Shown: in pieces, positions 1-8,108 of the stretch
Position numbering within the stretch: position 1 is the stretch's first letter
How the letters are laid out: every line of letters begins with the position of its first letter
DNA from: Bacteroidota bacterium
GTDB taxonomy: Bacteria > Bacteroidota > Bacteroidia > Chitinophagales > Chitinophagaceae
Assembly (NCBI GenBank): GCA_025361325.1
Contig: JANYAL010000057.1
Location: 1 to 20,946, forward strand
Direction of reading: 5' to 3'
DNA: 20,946 nucleotides
The notes under the pieces: generated by a model
What the model was told of the DNA's origin: nothing
Databases searched by the model: none
Seen by the model: only the letters and a program-made list of their open reading frames with translations
Translations under genes and position numbers: made by a program

Positions 1-570
1 TTTCGCAGCCAGGGCAAGCACTGCACCAACAATACTCAGACTGGTCAGCAAATTGCCCACCGGTTGTTTGAAGCAGGCTTTTAATAAAAGCAGAAACCCG
101 AAGATGATGATGATTACTTTCAAAAAATCCCGAAAAAAAACAACCAGTTGATCATCCGATTTGTCCATCGTTAGAGATGCCCTTTTTTCAAATACCTGTC
201 CGATGAAATCTATGATCCTCGACAAGAACCAGGAAAAGGCTATGATGATAATGCCTATACCTGTCCGGCTAATTATTTAATCAGTACTATGCCCGTAAAT
301 CCTGTAATTCAGTACTGCCGGAAAATTAAGTTTATCAATTGATAATACAGCAATCAGGATGAGCAGCAGCCATTCTAGGGGGGCCACTACCAAGGCAATA
401 AAAATTTGTTTATCCACGCCTTTCCATATTCGGTTGGTCAAGCGAAATATCAGGGAAGCAATATACCTCGAAAGGTATTTTTTTAATAAGAATGCCACCA
501 GTATAGTACCGCCTACTATACAGTAGTTCCTTATGCTGTTTTCAAAATAAATGGTATCAAAAAAATCCAC
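1..570 (-). pseudogene. MscS-family mechanosensitive channel, interrupted by an in-frame stop; runs off the left edge
   Basis: The reading frame starts with GTG at 570 (N-terminus MDFFDTIYFENSIRNYC) and has two hydrophobic segments in its first 80 residues. It meets TAA at 279-277 after 97 residues. The same frame then stays open to the window edge and encodes a clear MscS-like continuation: a membrane segment (GIIIIAFSWFLSRIIDFI), the block MDKSDDQLVVFFRDFLKV, another hydrophobic helix, and the pore-helix-like LLTSLSIVGAVLALAAK. Because conserved sequence resumes without a frame change, a single substitution creating a stop is more likely than an indel. MscS-family channels release solutes on hypo-osmotic shock from the inner membrane. 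The gene lies last in the left minus-strand block, 94 bp after its neighbour. It could be a real pseudogene, a sequencing error, or a site of stop readthrough. Family assignment is good; the inactivity is inferred. Confidence 0.8.
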
Positions 571-574
571 AAGC

Positions 575-608
575 CAAAAATATGATAATGTGATAAATAA
601 GGAACAAA
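575..608 (-). promoter_or_regulatory. Possible Bacteroidota promoter for the interrupted mscS-like gene
   Basis: On the minus strand TATTTTTG (582-575) matches the -7 consensus TAnnTTTG, and TTTG (608-605) lies 22 bp upstream as a possible -33 box. The -7 box ends only 5 bp before the GTG at 570, so transcripts would be almost leaderless. That weakens the call. Confidence 0.35.
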
Positions 609-664
609 CTGTTTACCAGATATTCCGGATTGGGGTTGGTTTATTTTATTACCCGTTCAAGTGA

Positions 665-1483
665 TCATTTAAGTAGGTAAACAGACAAGCCATCATCCGT
701 CAGATAATATAATCTACTATTGATCACTTTGATGGCCCTGTATCCTTTCAAAAATGGGGGAAGTTTATAATCCTTTAATTGCAAGGAATGCAATTCATAC
801 ATGTATAATACGTCATTGCTGAAACCATATATAAACTTACCGGATACTTCAACACTACTCCAATTCAGAAAAGGAAGCCTGTTCTTGAAAACACCGTAAT
901 AATCGAAAATGTAGAAACCTTTTTCCTTATCATAGAGATAAACATTATTCTGCCTGTCCAGCAACTGTTCAGGTGATGGAACAGAATCAAACAGAATCCT
1001 CCAGCCTGTCGTCTCTTGTAGCACCTGCCCCCCCTCGTCGATCTTTTTAAGTTTATAATCTTCCTCATCAAAAAGCCAGATGTTATTATCATAGGAGGCT
1101 GCGATGGTTTTGACCATGAACATATTCTGTTCACGCAGATTTATGCTGTTCCGGATATTCAATAATTTGTCCAATACAACGACTGTTGAAAAATCCCTGT
1201 AATACAGGAGTATCTTGAGGGGATTGGAAACATCAAGCGAAGCGGGATTGCCAAAACGTTTAACGTCATTGAATACACCAATGGAATCTCCATTACCATT
1301 AATCTTTTTAAGCTGGTTTTCATTTGTAATAAGATAAATGTTATCCAGGTTGTCTACATTGAATGTATGGAAACTGCCTTTTATGGAATATAGAAAATGA
1401 AACTGGGAATCGCTTTGTGCATTGGATTCGGAGGTATAGAATAATAGGAATAGGGGTAATAATATGTACTTTATACTATTCAA
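665..1483 (-). CDS. Secreted propeller-like hypothetical protein
   Basis: The 272-residue product begins with a signal peptide (hydrophobic residues 6-16, likely cleavage after SNA at residue 22), so it should be periplasmic or surface-exposed. The mature part has recurring beta-strand-like units such as DNLDNIYLITNENQLKKIN, DNNIWLFDEEDYKLKKID, QNNVYLYDKEKGFYIFD and NDVLYMYELHSLQL. This pattern of aromatic strands with Asp/Asn turns suggests a beta-propeller (NHL or 6-bladed type), but I see no catalytic motif. It begins 10 bp after the lpxH stop and is probably co-transcribed with lpxH. A role in the envelope is only suggested by export and position. I do not recognise a named family. Confidence 0.75.
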   Translation of the reverse strand: MNSIKYILLPLFLLFYTSESNAQSDSQFHFLYSIKGSFHTFNVDNLDNIYLITNENQLKKINGNGDSIGVFNDVKRFGNPASLDVSNPLKILLYYRDFSTVVVLDKLLNIRNSINLREQNMFMVKTIAASYDNNIWLFDEEDYKLKKIDEGGQVLQETTGWRILFDSVPSPEQLLDRQNNVYLYDKEKGFYIFDYYGVFKNRLPFLNWSSVEVSGKFIYGFSNDVLYMYELHSLQLKDYKLPPFLKGYRAIKVINSRLYYLTDDGLSVYLLK

Positions 1484-1493
1484 ATTTATTTTT

Positions 1494-2252
1494 CTACTGG
1501 TTGTAATATTTCAATTCAAGTTCCTGGCCGTTAAAAATAGCATAACTGAAATACTTTATCCAATCTCCCAGGTTAATATACCTGCTTGTTCCATTCAGGG
1601 TAAAGTCAATCGGCAAATGGCGATGGCCAAATATCAGGAAATCAAAATGGTCCTTCTTTAACAGTTCCTTGCTGTAAATGATCAGCCATTCTTTCTCTTC
1701 CCCAAGGAAAGTATCATCGGCCTGCCCGGTATTTTTCCTGCTTTTCCTGCTTAAGTAATGGGCAATACCTACGCCAATATGGGGGGGGAGGATCCCGAAC
1801 AACCATTGACAAGCTTTATTGCGGAATATTTTTTTAATGAATTTATAGCCATGGTCTCCGGGTCCCAGCCCATCGCCATGCCCAATCAGGAATCTTTTTC
1901 CATTGAATTCAAAGAGAGCAGGTTCAAAATATACAGGAATATTCAACTCTTTCTGGAAATAATCCTTCATCCACATATCATGATTGCCAACAAAAAAATG
2001 CACGGGTATACCGGCATCGGTCATTTCTGCCAGTTTGCCAAGTATGCGAACATAACCTTTGGGGACCACTTTTTTATATTCGTACCAGAAATCAAACAGG
2101 TCACCCACAATAAAGACGGCAGCCGCTGTTGTTCTTATCTCATCAAGGAACCGGATTATTTTTTTTTCACGGACAAGGCTTTTTGGTAAATCAGGGGCAC
2201 CCAGGTGAAAATCGGAAAGAAAATAGATCTTTTTATTACCCGTCACATCCAT
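1494..2252 (-). CDS. lpxH: UDP-2,3-diacylglucosamine diphosphatase (LpxH-type)
   Basis: A 252-residue calcineurin-like metallophosphoesterase. All metal-binding motifs are visible in order: SDFHLG (D14, H16), GDLFDFW (D51), GNHD (N90, H91, D92), GHGD (H125) and GHRH (H210, H212). The GDLFDFW form and the length fit the LpxH family, which cleaves UDP-2,3-diacylglucosamine to lipid X and UMP in lipid A synthesis at the inner membrane. It starts 5 bp after the stop of the gamma-glutamylcyclotransferase-like gene and 10 bp ahead of the propeller gene, so it is likely in an operon. An uninterrupted run of eight G on the plus strand (1781-1788, encoding LPPH on the minus strand) lies inside it but the frame is intact. 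Other Bacteroidota calcineurin-like hydrolases are a less likely alternative. Confidence 0.88.
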   Translation of the reverse strand: MDVTGNKKIYFLSDFHLGAPDLPKSLVREKKIIRFLDEIRTTAAAVFIVGDLFDFWYEYKKVVPKGYVRILGKLAEMTDAGIPVHFFVGNHDMWMKDYFQKELNIPVYFEPALFEFNGKRFLIGHGDGLGPGDHGYKFIKKIFRNKACQWLFGILPPHIGVGIAHYLSRKSRKNTGQADDTFLGEEKEWLIIYSKELLKKDHFDFLIFGHRHLPIDFTLNGTSRYINLGDWIKYFSYAIFNGQELELKYYNQ

Positions 2253-2257
2253 TGCTG

Positions 2258-2686
2258 TTACGGTTTATTTTTTTTCTGCAGGAATTCCAAAAGATCGCCG
2301 GAACTGATCTCTGGGAGGCCATCAATACTGCCATTATACCAGTATATCCATGCTTCTGTGGCTTGCCCGTTCCGATATGCTGTTACAGTCTCTCTCTTGT
2401 AAAGGGGCTTTTCGCCTTCTTCCACGATCAGGCCCTCATAATCGTCAATCTGTTCAATGGCCCAGGAAAATTCTTCCGGATTAATAATAACATATAATTC
2501 GCCTGAGATGAATCTATCTTCATTTGTTGGGGCGGCCACCGGATAATCTCCCTTGTCGTAGAGCTTTCCTTTAACGATGGCATCGCCCAGTAAATGAAAA
2601 TACCGGGCAAGGTATTCATAAACGGGGTTCTTGAAACCACTGCGCAGTGAACCATACACAAAAAGCTGGGCGAACTCTTTTTTCAT
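2258..2686 (-). CDS. Gamma-glutamylcyclotransferase (AIG2/GGCT-like) family protein
   Basis: The 142-residue product has the N-terminal substrate-loop motif YGSLR (11-15), the mid-protein GELY strand (62-65) and the DDYEG motif, whose Glu (E84) corresponds to the catalytic acid of the GGCT fold. The fold is known for cyclising gamma-glutamyl amines to 5-oxoproline, but bacterial members have varied or unknown substrates, so no specific reaction is assigned. It lies 30 bp downstream of lutC and 5 bp upstream of lpxH on the same strand, consistent with co-transcription. Its length is normal for a single-domain member, and it is predicted to be cytoplasmic. Confidence 0.82.
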   Translation of the reverse strand: MKKEFAQLFVYGSLRSGFKNPVYEYLARYFHLLGDAIVKGKLYDKGDYPVAAPTNEDRFISGELYVIINPEEFSWAIEQIDDYEGLIVEEGEKPLYKRETVTAYRNGQATEAWIYWYNGSIDGLPEISSGDLLEFLQKKNKP

Positions 2687-2716
2687 CAGATACTAAAGAT
2701 ACTTTGAAAAATGCAA

Positions 2717-3331
2717 TTATGAGTCTACTAGGAAGCAATACACTTCTTTAGGACCATGTACACCGGTGACCAGTGTCTTCTCAATGTCGGCAGTCCGACT
2801 TGGACCAGTGGCAAAACTGATGAGTGATGGCATATGACCTGCATATTTGTCTTTGACCGATTGTAGGGCGTCTCTCACATCGTACACAAGCTGGCTGGTA
2901 TAAGCAATAGAAATATGAACCGGGGCATAAACGCTTTCTGTACGGCCACTTTGTTGAGCCGAACTCATGACAAGAGTACCTGTTCTTGACACGAGCAATT
3001 CGCATCCGGTAATAGAAGCATCGCAATCTGCCAGGTTGAAAGAATTACCGAATATTTCTTTCCACGGGGACTCCGTACAGTGGATCTTTGTCCATTTTTT
3101 TTCAATGATGAGCTGCTGTACCTGAAGAACCATCTCTTTTTCGTTTGTGCAAAAAGCAAACTTGCCGAGTAACCGTGTGAATTGTTGGGCAAAGATCACT
3201 TCCAGGTCGTCTGTAGCAGGTTGAAACATGGAATGGGCACCTTCACTTTGGGGAAAAGGCAATGCCACTGGGTTACTCAGTGCCTGCCTGATTCGTTTTA
3301 ATATATTCTCTTTTGCAGCAGATGTAGCCAT
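2717..3331 (-). CDS. lutC: LUD-domain protein, LutC/YkgG type
   Basis: The 204-residue product is a single LUD domain. Its signatures are SRTGTLVMSSAQQSGRTES (115-133) followed by YAPVHI, and TGPSRTADIEKTLVTGVHGP (175-194) near the C-terminus. In Bacillus and others LutC works with the iron-sulfur proteins LutA and LutB in L-lactate oxidation. In many Bacteroidota a lone LUD gene follows ftsH, as here, where the gap to the ftsH stop is 6 bp. The matching lutB-type gene is about 16 kb away at 19393-20775 and no lutA is visible. The partnership is therefore inferred, and a different role near ftsH remains possible. Confidence 0.85.
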   Translation of the reverse strand: MATSAAKENILKRIRQALSNPVALPFPQSEGAHSMFQPATDDLEVIFAQQFTRLLGKFAFCTNEKEMVLQVQQLIIEKKWTKIHCTESPWKEIFGNSFNLADCDASITGCELLVSRTGTLVMSSAQQSGRTESVYAPVHISIAYTSQLVYDVRDALQSVKDKYAGHMPSLISFATGPSRTADIEKTLVTGVHGPKEVYCFLVDS

Positions 3332-3337
3332 AGCCGG

Positions 3338-5431
3338 TTATATTGCCGGAGGGTTTGTCAACTCTTCAGGAATTGAAGTATCGGGAGCTTCGCTGACTTC
3401 ATTTTTGGGTTCGATAATATCCAGCGATTTCTTTTCTTCATATGGCCTTTTCCCGATCAATACTTCCACATCGCTCTTGAACAGCACCTCTTTCTTTAAT
3501 AATTCCTTTGCCAGCTTTTCTACATCTCCCTTTTTATCAAGTAACAGTTTCTTGGTGATCTGGTAGGCCTTGTCAATTAATTTACGTACCTCTTCATCGA
3601 TCATCTTACCGGTTTCCTCACTGAACGGTTTGGTAAATACATTTTCCTGATTGGGATCATAATAACTGATATTACCCACCTTGTCATTCATTCCATAGAC
3701 CGTGATCATGCTGTACGCAATCTTCGTGATCTGCTGCAGATCATTGCTGGCACCGGTACTTATCTTTCCAAAGAAGATATCTTCACTTGCTCTTCCGCCC
3801 AGGGTCATACAGATCTGATCCATGAGCTGGTCTGTATTGTAGAGGTACTGTTCTTTCGGGGTATACTGGGCATATCCCAATGCTGCCGTACCCCTTGGCA
3901 CTACTGTAACTTTTAATAGTGGATAGGCATGTTCCAAATACCAGCCACAGATGGCATGGCCGGCTTCATGGTATGCAATGATCTCTTTTTCTTCAGGAGA
4001 AATGATCTTGTTCTTTTTTTCCAGACCGCCTATTACACGATCAATAGCATCCTGAAAATCACTCATGTCCACAGCATCTTTGCCTTTCCTGGCTGCTATC
4101 AGCGCGGCCTCATTACATACGTTGGCAATATCTGCACCGGCAAAGCCAGGTGTTTGTTCAGCCAGCTTGTGTATATCCAGCGTCTGTGAGATCTTGATCG
4201 GCTGAAGGTGTACCTTAAAAATGGCTTCGCGGCCAACCATATCAGGACGGTCTATGGAAATCTGTCTGTCAAAACGGCCAGGGCGTAACAATGCACTGTC
4301 CAATACATCAGGCCGGTTGGTGGCAGCCAGTATAATGATGCCCAAGTCTGTTCCAAAGCCATCCATTTCCACTAAAAGCTGATTAAGGGTATTTTCCCTT
4401 TCATCATTGCTCATCATCATATTCTTACCTCTTGCCCTTCCTATGGCATCGATCTCATCAATGAAAATTATACATGGCGCTTTTTCACGGGCCTGCTTGA
4501 ACAGGTCCCTTACACGACTTGCACCCACCCCAACGAACATCTCCACAAAATCACTTCCACTAAGGCTGAAAAAGGGAACCTGTGCTTCACCAGCTACGGC
4601 TTTTGCTAAAAGTGTTTTCCCCGTGCCGGGTGGTCCAATAAGAAGGGCACCCTTAGGGATCTTACCTCCCAGTGCAGTATATTTTTTAGGATTCTTTAAA
4701 AAATCAACAATTTCCATTACCTCCACTTTAGCCTCGTCAAGGCCTGCGACATCCCCGAAATTGATATTCACCCGTGTTCCTTTGTCGAACAGGGTGGCTT
4801 TGGATTTTCCGATATTAAATATTCCACCGGGTCCACCACCTCCCCCGGGGCCCCCGACTTTTCGCATCATCATTACAAACAAAAGTCCGATCAATAAAAT
4901 GGGTAGAAGTGTACTGACGATCTGTCCGAAGATCTCACCTTCTTCTATATAGATTGGTAATATTTTTTTCGTGCTGGGCGAACTGATGTAAAAATCATCA
5001 AGCTGTTTTGCAAATGTCTCATCTTTGGCAATGCTGAAAAACAATTGGGGCGATTCATTTTTCAAAAGCGCATCATATTCAGGGCTGCTCAGTATAGATT
5101 TATAATAGGAGGCTTTTTTGATGATGCTGTCTCTGTACAAGAACACCCTGACCAGCTTTTTACCACGAACCACTACCAAACCGGTCTTCTCCTTATCTTT
5201 TTTTAAATCCTGTTCCACATCCCCGACCTTTAAGAGGTCATAAAGGTTTTGCTGGTTCATTTCAATCCCTGTATTACTGACACCCCTGATCCAATTGTAC
5301 GACACAAGCGCTACCAGAAAAAAGCCGTACACCCAGTATATATTGAAACGGTTTTTTTTCCTCTGAGGATCATCTCCTTTGGGAGGTATGTTATCAGGAT
5401 TGAATTTTCTGTTATTATCTTGTTGATTCAT
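3338..5431 (-). CDS. ftsH: ATP-dependent zinc metalloprotease FtsH
   Basis: A 697-residue AAA+ protease with every hallmark in place. There is a transmembrane segment at about 32-48 and a second at about 169-189, with an extracytoplasmic domain between them. A Gly-rich linker (192-203) follows, then Walker A GPPGTGKT (266-273), Walker B IIFIDEID (321-328), the second region of homology around [20 protein letters not shown] (370-389), the zinc site HEAGH (488-492) and the third ligand Asp in GASNDLQ (about 564). FtsH degrades misfolded and short-lived membrane and cytoplasmic proteins at the inner membrane. The acidic/proline-rich tail is ordinary. Upstream (5432-5543) is a 112-bp gap after rsfS in which I do not see a convincing TAnnTTTG box, so ftsH may share the rsfS transcript. 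Confidence 0.97.
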   Translation of the reverse strand: MNQQDNNRKFNPDNIPPKGDDPQRKKNRFNIYWVYGFFLVALVSYNWIRGVSNTGIEMNQQNLYDLLKVGDVEQDLKKDKEKTGLVVVRGKKLVRVFLYRDSIIKKASYYKSILSSPEYDALLKNESPQLFFSIAKDETFAKQLDDFYISSPSTKKILPIYIEEGEIFGQIVSTLLPILLIGLLFVMMMRKVGGPGGGGGPGGIFNIGKSKATLFDKGTRVNINFGDVAGLDEAKVEVMEIVDFLKNPKKYTALGGKIPKGALLIGPPGTGKTLLAKAVAGEAQVPFFSLSGSDFVEMFVGVGASRVRDLFKQAREKAPCIIFIDEIDAIGRARGKNMMMSNDERENTLNQLLVEMDGFGTDLGIIILAATNRPDVLDSALLRPGRFDRQISIDRPDMVGREAIFKVHLQPIKISQTLDIHKLAEQTPGFAGADIANVCNEAALIAARKGKDAVDMSDFQDAIDRVIGGLEKKNKIISPEEKEIIAYHEAGHAICGWYLEHAYPLLKVTVVPRGTAALGYAQYTPKEQYLYNTDQLMDQICMTLGGRASEDIFFGKISTGASNDLQQITKIAYSMITVYGMNDKVGNISYYDPNQENVFTKPFSEETGKMIDEEVRKLIDKAYQITKKLLLDKKGDVEKLAKELLKKEVLFKSDVEVLIGKRPYEEKKSLDIIEPKNEVSEAPDTSIPEELTNPPAI

Positions 5432-5543
5432 AATATTTGATCCATTATAATAGGTACGTATCTATATTTTCAGCAAAAGGCTTTATATCATAGACGATTG
5501 GGGGTATGCATTATTTTAAATGAATAGATAATTTCGCCTGTTA

Positions 5544-5948
5544 TTAATCATTGTGTTCCATCATGGGCGCATCACTCCACATTTCTTCAAGCATATAAAA
5601 TTTCCGGGGTTCGGGCATCATGATATGCACTACCACTGAAACGTAATCAATCAGAATCCATTGCTGTGCCTGCCTCCCCTCATGCTTGAATGCAGTATCC
5701 AGGCACTTTTCCTTTACATCTTTTTCCACAAAATCAGCTATAGCCCTTAATTGTGTAGTATTACTTGCCTGGCAAATGATAAAAAAATCTGAAACTGCTT
5801 CCGGTATTTTCCGGAGATCGAGGCTTATAATATGCTCACCTTTTTTCTCCTGAATAGCATGAATGATCGTTTTGATAATTTTACTGCTTCTCGTTAGTCT
5901 TACCGCACTTTTCTTTTTTCTTGTTTTTGCTGCTTTCAGGTTATTCAA
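5544..5948 (-). CDS. rsfS: Ribosomal silencing factor RsfS
   Basis: The 134-residue product matches the RsfS/Iojap family: SDFFIICQASNTTQLRAIAD (53-72), then EGRQAQQWILIDYVSVVVHI (90-109) and PEPRKFYMLEEMW (112-124). RsfS binds ribosomal protein uL14 and blocks subunit joining, slowing translation in stationary phase or starvation. The N-terminus has a basic extension of about 20 residues (TRKKKSAVRLTRSSK). The only usable start is TTG at 5948-5946: the frame meets a stop (TAA, 5963-5961) five codons upstream and there is no ATG in the conserved N-terminal half. The start may therefore be a weak TTG codon. It is divergent from birA and upstream of ftsH on the same strand. Confidence 0.92.
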   Translation of the reverse strand: MNNLKAAKTRKKKSAVRLTRSSKIIKTIIHAIQEKKGEHIISLDLRKIPEAVSDFFIICQASNTTQLRAIADFVEKDVKEKCLDTAFKHEGRQAQQWILIDYVSVVVHIMMPEPRKFYMLEEMWSDAPMMEHND

Positions 5949-6018
5949 ATCTCTTAATATTTAGTAGTAATTGCCTGCATGAGTGCCTTCCTATGCCATT
6001 TTCATTGTTTTTAAAGGG

Positions 6019-6065
6019 TTTGCCAGTAGCTTGCAGGCAATGGCAAAAGTAATACTTCTTTGCCA
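6019..6065. repeat. Three alternating copies of TTTGCCA/TGGCAAA in the rsfS-birA divergent region
   Basis: TTTGCCA occurs at 6019-6025, its exact reverse complement TGGCAAA at 6041-6047, and TTTGCCA again at 6059-6065. The second and third copies form a 25-bp inverted repeat whose spacer also contains AGTA/TACT. The array ends 11 bp before the birA ATG and covers the candidate rsfS -7 box, as an operator or a 5' hairpin might. Confidence 0.45.
6044..6051 (-). promoter_or_regulatory. Possible -7 box for rsfS(-ftsH) transcription
   Basis: The minus strand reads TACTTTTG, an exact TAnnTTTG match and identical to the box ahead of carB. It would place the rsfS transcript start roughly 90 bp before the rsfS start codon. 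I find no good -33 TTTG at the proper distance, so the call is weak. The box overlaps the inverted repeat described at 6019-6065. Confidence 0.3.
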
Positions 6066-6076
6066 TTTGGATAATT

Positions 6077-6814
6077 ATGCCGGCAGCCCCGTTTTTTAAT
6101 ACATTGGACAGTGTAAGTAGTACCAACAATTATGCCATGGCAAAGGTTCATGCTGGATTGGCCAGTCATGGTATGGCATGGTTTGCAAAAGAGCAAACTG
6201 CAGGGAAAGGACAAAGGGGGAAAAGCTGGGTGTCAGAATCCGGGAAAAATATTGCAATGAGTATCGTTTTACAACCTGAATGGTTGAATATATCCGAGCA
6301 ATTTTACCTGAATGCTGCAATGGCAGTTGGTTGTTTCAATTTTTTGAAAGAATATGCCGGCTCCGAAACCCAAATAAAGTGGCCCAATGACCTCTATTGG
6401 CGTGACAGAAAGGCAGGGGGAATTCTAATTGAAAATATATTTCAGGGAACTTTATGGAAGGTTTCCATTGTGGGGATCGGGATCAATATTAACCAGGTAA
6501 CATTTAATGATACCCTGAAAAACCCGGTTTCGCTTAAACAGATCACTGGTAAGGATTATGATTGCGAAGAACTGGCTAAAGAACTCTGCTCTAATTTAAC
6601 CGAGATAACCGAACAAATACGGCATTCCTCATTCAAACAAACTATCGCTGCATACAATAACCACTTGTTCAAAAGGAATGAAAAAGTGCGGTTAAAAAAG
6701 GGGAATATGGTCTTTGAGACCGTTGTAAAAGGCGTATCCGCACAAGGCCGCCTACAAACTGCTGATTCAACTGAAAGAGAATTTGAATTTGGAGAAGTGG
6801 AATGGCTACTATGA
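6077..6814 (+). CDS. birA: Biotin--[acetyl-CoA-carboxylase] ligase, catalytic form without DNA-binding domain
   Basis: The 245-residue product attaches biotin to carboxylase carrier domains through biotinyl-5'-AMP. Family motifs appear in order: SSTN (14-17), the biotin/AMP loop KEQTAGKGQRGKSW (38-51, the GRGRRGR-type loop), KWPNDL with RKAGGILIE (101-119), and VGIGININ (132-139). A small C-terminal SH3-like domain follows. The protein starts directly with the catalytic domain, so the N-terminal helix-turn-helix of E. coli BirA is absent and it should not repress its own gene by that route. It is divergent from rsfS (128-bp shared region) and converges on the next gene, sharing 6 bp of 3' overlap. 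The ATG at 6077 fits the expected N-terminus, though there is no clear ribosome-binding site. Confidence 0.92.
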   Translation: MPAAPFFNTLDSVSSTNNYAMAKVHAGLASHGMAWFAKEQTAGKGQRGKSWVSESGKNIAMSIVLQPEWLNISEQFYLNAAMAVGCFNFLKEYAGSETQIKWPNDLYWRDRKAGGILIENIFQGTLWKVSIVGIGININQVTFNDTLKNPVSLKQITGKDYDCEELAKELCSNLTEITEQIRHSSFKQTIAAYNNHLFKRNEKVRLKKGNMVFETVVKGVSAQGRLQTADSTEREFEFGEVEWLL

Positions 6815-7105
6815 TGTTTCTGCAGCCCTGGCAGCCACTTCGAACCTGTTGTTATAATATCCACTTCGTACGCTTTCCCATAAATACCTTGCAATGAATC
6901 CCCAATAACCATATTGACGAAACTGACGGATATGGCATAACTCGTGCTTTAACCACCTTTCATTTTCTACGAATTTCTCTTTAGTGATATTATACAAATG
7001 AATGGTCTTTCCCAGCACCATTGCTACCTCGCTGCTTCTTAGTTTTTTTGCTGCTATGCCGGCCAGCCTTGAATTTTCTTTGATGGAATAGAGATCTTCT
7101 GTCAT
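6809..7105 (-). CDS. Small HExxH putative metallopeptidase (DUF4157-like)
   Basis: A 98-residue cytoplasm-predicted protein with a zinc-binding HELCH (54-58) in the context RWLKHELCHIRQFRQYGYWG, followed by YLWESVRSGYYNNRFEVAARAAE. A Glu in that stretch (E89 or E96) could be the third metal ligand. This layout matches DUF4157-type minimal gluzincin-like proteins from memory. No substrate is known and proteolysis has not been shown for such small forms. It begins 10 bp after the stop of the cytochrome-c-like lipoprotein gene and is probably co-transcribed with it. Its 3' end overlaps the birA 3' end by 6 bp in convergent orientation. Confidence 0.72.
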   Translation of the reverse strand: MTEDLYSIKENSRLAGIAAKKLRSSEVAMVLGKTIHLYNITKEKFVENERWLKHELCHIRQFRQYGYWGFIARYLWESVRSGYYNNRFEVAARAAETS

Positions 7106-7115
7106 AATATCGCTG

Positions 7116-7490
7116 TCAATTATTAGGTGCCCCGCTATCGATCCAGCAGATCAGGTTATTGATCTGAGCCTGAGTTACTGAACCGCTCTGCGGCATGATT
7201 CCCGAAAGTATAGCAGCACGGATATTAGCAGTTTTTGCAAAGATCTGGCTATAATTAGTGAAAGGGCCGCCTAGATTCATACTTCCTGCACCATGGCAGG
7301 TATTGCTGATAGAACAAACCGTGTTGAAGATGGGTTGCACATCAGCACCAAACTTAGGACTGATACCAGTACATGAAAAGCTTATTCCTCCGCCACCACC
7401 TGGCGGATTGCTGACCGTGCTTTTGCTGCAACTTGCTGTTATTGTACTTAGGGCTATTAATTTGTAAACACAGGATGCGATCCTTTTCAT
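7116..7490 (-). CDS. Cytochrome-c-like lipoprotein with unusual CX5CH motif
   Basis: The 124-residue product has a lipoprotein signal (basic start, hydrophobic segment, lipobox-like TASC with Cys21) and a Gly/Pro linker (PPGGGGG). A small domain follows: FGADVQPIFNTVCSISNTCH, then NLGGPFTNYSQI, IMPQSGSVTQAQI and CWIDSGAPNN. This matches the heme-binding cytochrome-c-like domain of Bacteroidota outer-membrane or periplasmic proteins, with Met99 in IMPQSG as candidate distal ligand. The proximal motif is C59-x5-C65-H66 rather than the standard CxxCH. Two further cysteines (C40, C115) might form a disulfide. Function is unassigned; electron transfer is a guess. No convincing promoter was found in the 70-bp upstream gap. 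Confidence 0.7.
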   Translation of the reverse strand: MKRIASCVYKLIALSTITASCSKSTVSNPPGGGGGISFSCTGISPKFGADVQPIFNTVCSISNTCHGAGSMNLGGPFTNYSQIFAKTANIRAAILSGIMPQSGSVTQAQINNLICWIDSGAPNN

Positions 7491-7560
7491 ATCATATTTA
7501 CATTTAAGAATTCACAATTTAGTAAAAAAGGGGAAAGCTACACCGTTCTGTTACCTTCTG

Positions 7561-8040
7561 TTATTTTTTGCCTTCAACTTCCTTCCAGGCATCTAATATC
7601 TCTTCCGTATGCTGCTTGCTTTTGGGTTTCAGGAAAATCTTCCGGATGATTCCTTTTTCATCGATCAAAAAAGTAGTACGCAGCAGACCCATGTATTTTT
7701 TCCCGTACATCTGCTTTTCACCCCATACGCCATATTTATCAATGATTGTGTGAGCAGGATCTACGATCAGTGTAAACGGGAGACTGTATTTGACCTCGAA
7801 CTTCTTATGTTTCTTCTCTTCATCCGGACTCACTCCTAGCACAGTGAACCCGTTCTTTATTATTAAACTGTAATGATCCCTGAAATTACAGGCCTGCACC
7901 GTACAGGTGGGGGTATCGTCCTCCGGGTAAAAATACAACACGATTCTTTTACCCTTGTAATCAGCCAGCGATACAGGTTTGCCGTTCTGATCCTTTCCCT
8001 TGAATGCCGGCGCTTTACTGCCTTCAGTAAGTTGTGTCAT
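7561..8040 (-). CDS. bcp: Thioredoxin-dependent peroxiredoxin, Bcp/PrxQ type
   Basis: A 159-residue cytoplasmic peroxiredoxin that reduces hydrogen peroxide and organic peroxides. The active site YFYPEDDTPTCTVQACNFRD contains the peroxidatic Cys46 and, five residues on, Cys51, the spacing of the resolving Cys in PrxQ/Bcp enzymes. The C-terminal RTTFLIDEKGIIRKIF block is also typical, and length is normal. It is flanked by a lipoprotein gene downstream (70-bp gap) and the M23 peptidase gene upstream (68-bp gap), all on the minus strand. It probably forms its own transcription unit, but I do not see a strong promoter match in 8041-8108. Confidence 0.93.
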   Translation of the reverse strand: MTQLTEGSKAPAFKGKDQNGKPVSLADYKGKRIVLYFYPEDDTPTCTVQACNFRDHYSLIIKNGFTVLGVSPDEEKKHKKFEVKYSLPFTLIVDPAHTIIDKYGVWGEKQMYGKKYMGLLRTTFLIDEKGIIRKIFLKPKSKQHTEEILDAWKEVEGKK

Positions 8041-8108
8041 AGTTTGATTTTTGATGGATTTATATTATTGGTTTATTAAGTTAACCCTGTCAACCCAACT
8101 GAACCGCG

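Noticed and set aside
192..240. A frameshift as the cause of the split mscS-like gene
   Set aside because: Checking codon by codon shows the downstream MscS-like sequence is in the same frame as the upstream part, so a stop substitution explains it and no indel is needed.
4407..4952. Long open frame (181 codons) on the plus strand opposite ftsH
   Set aside because: It is antisense to the highly conserved AAA+ domain of ftsH, has no family-like motifs and reads as a codon shadow.
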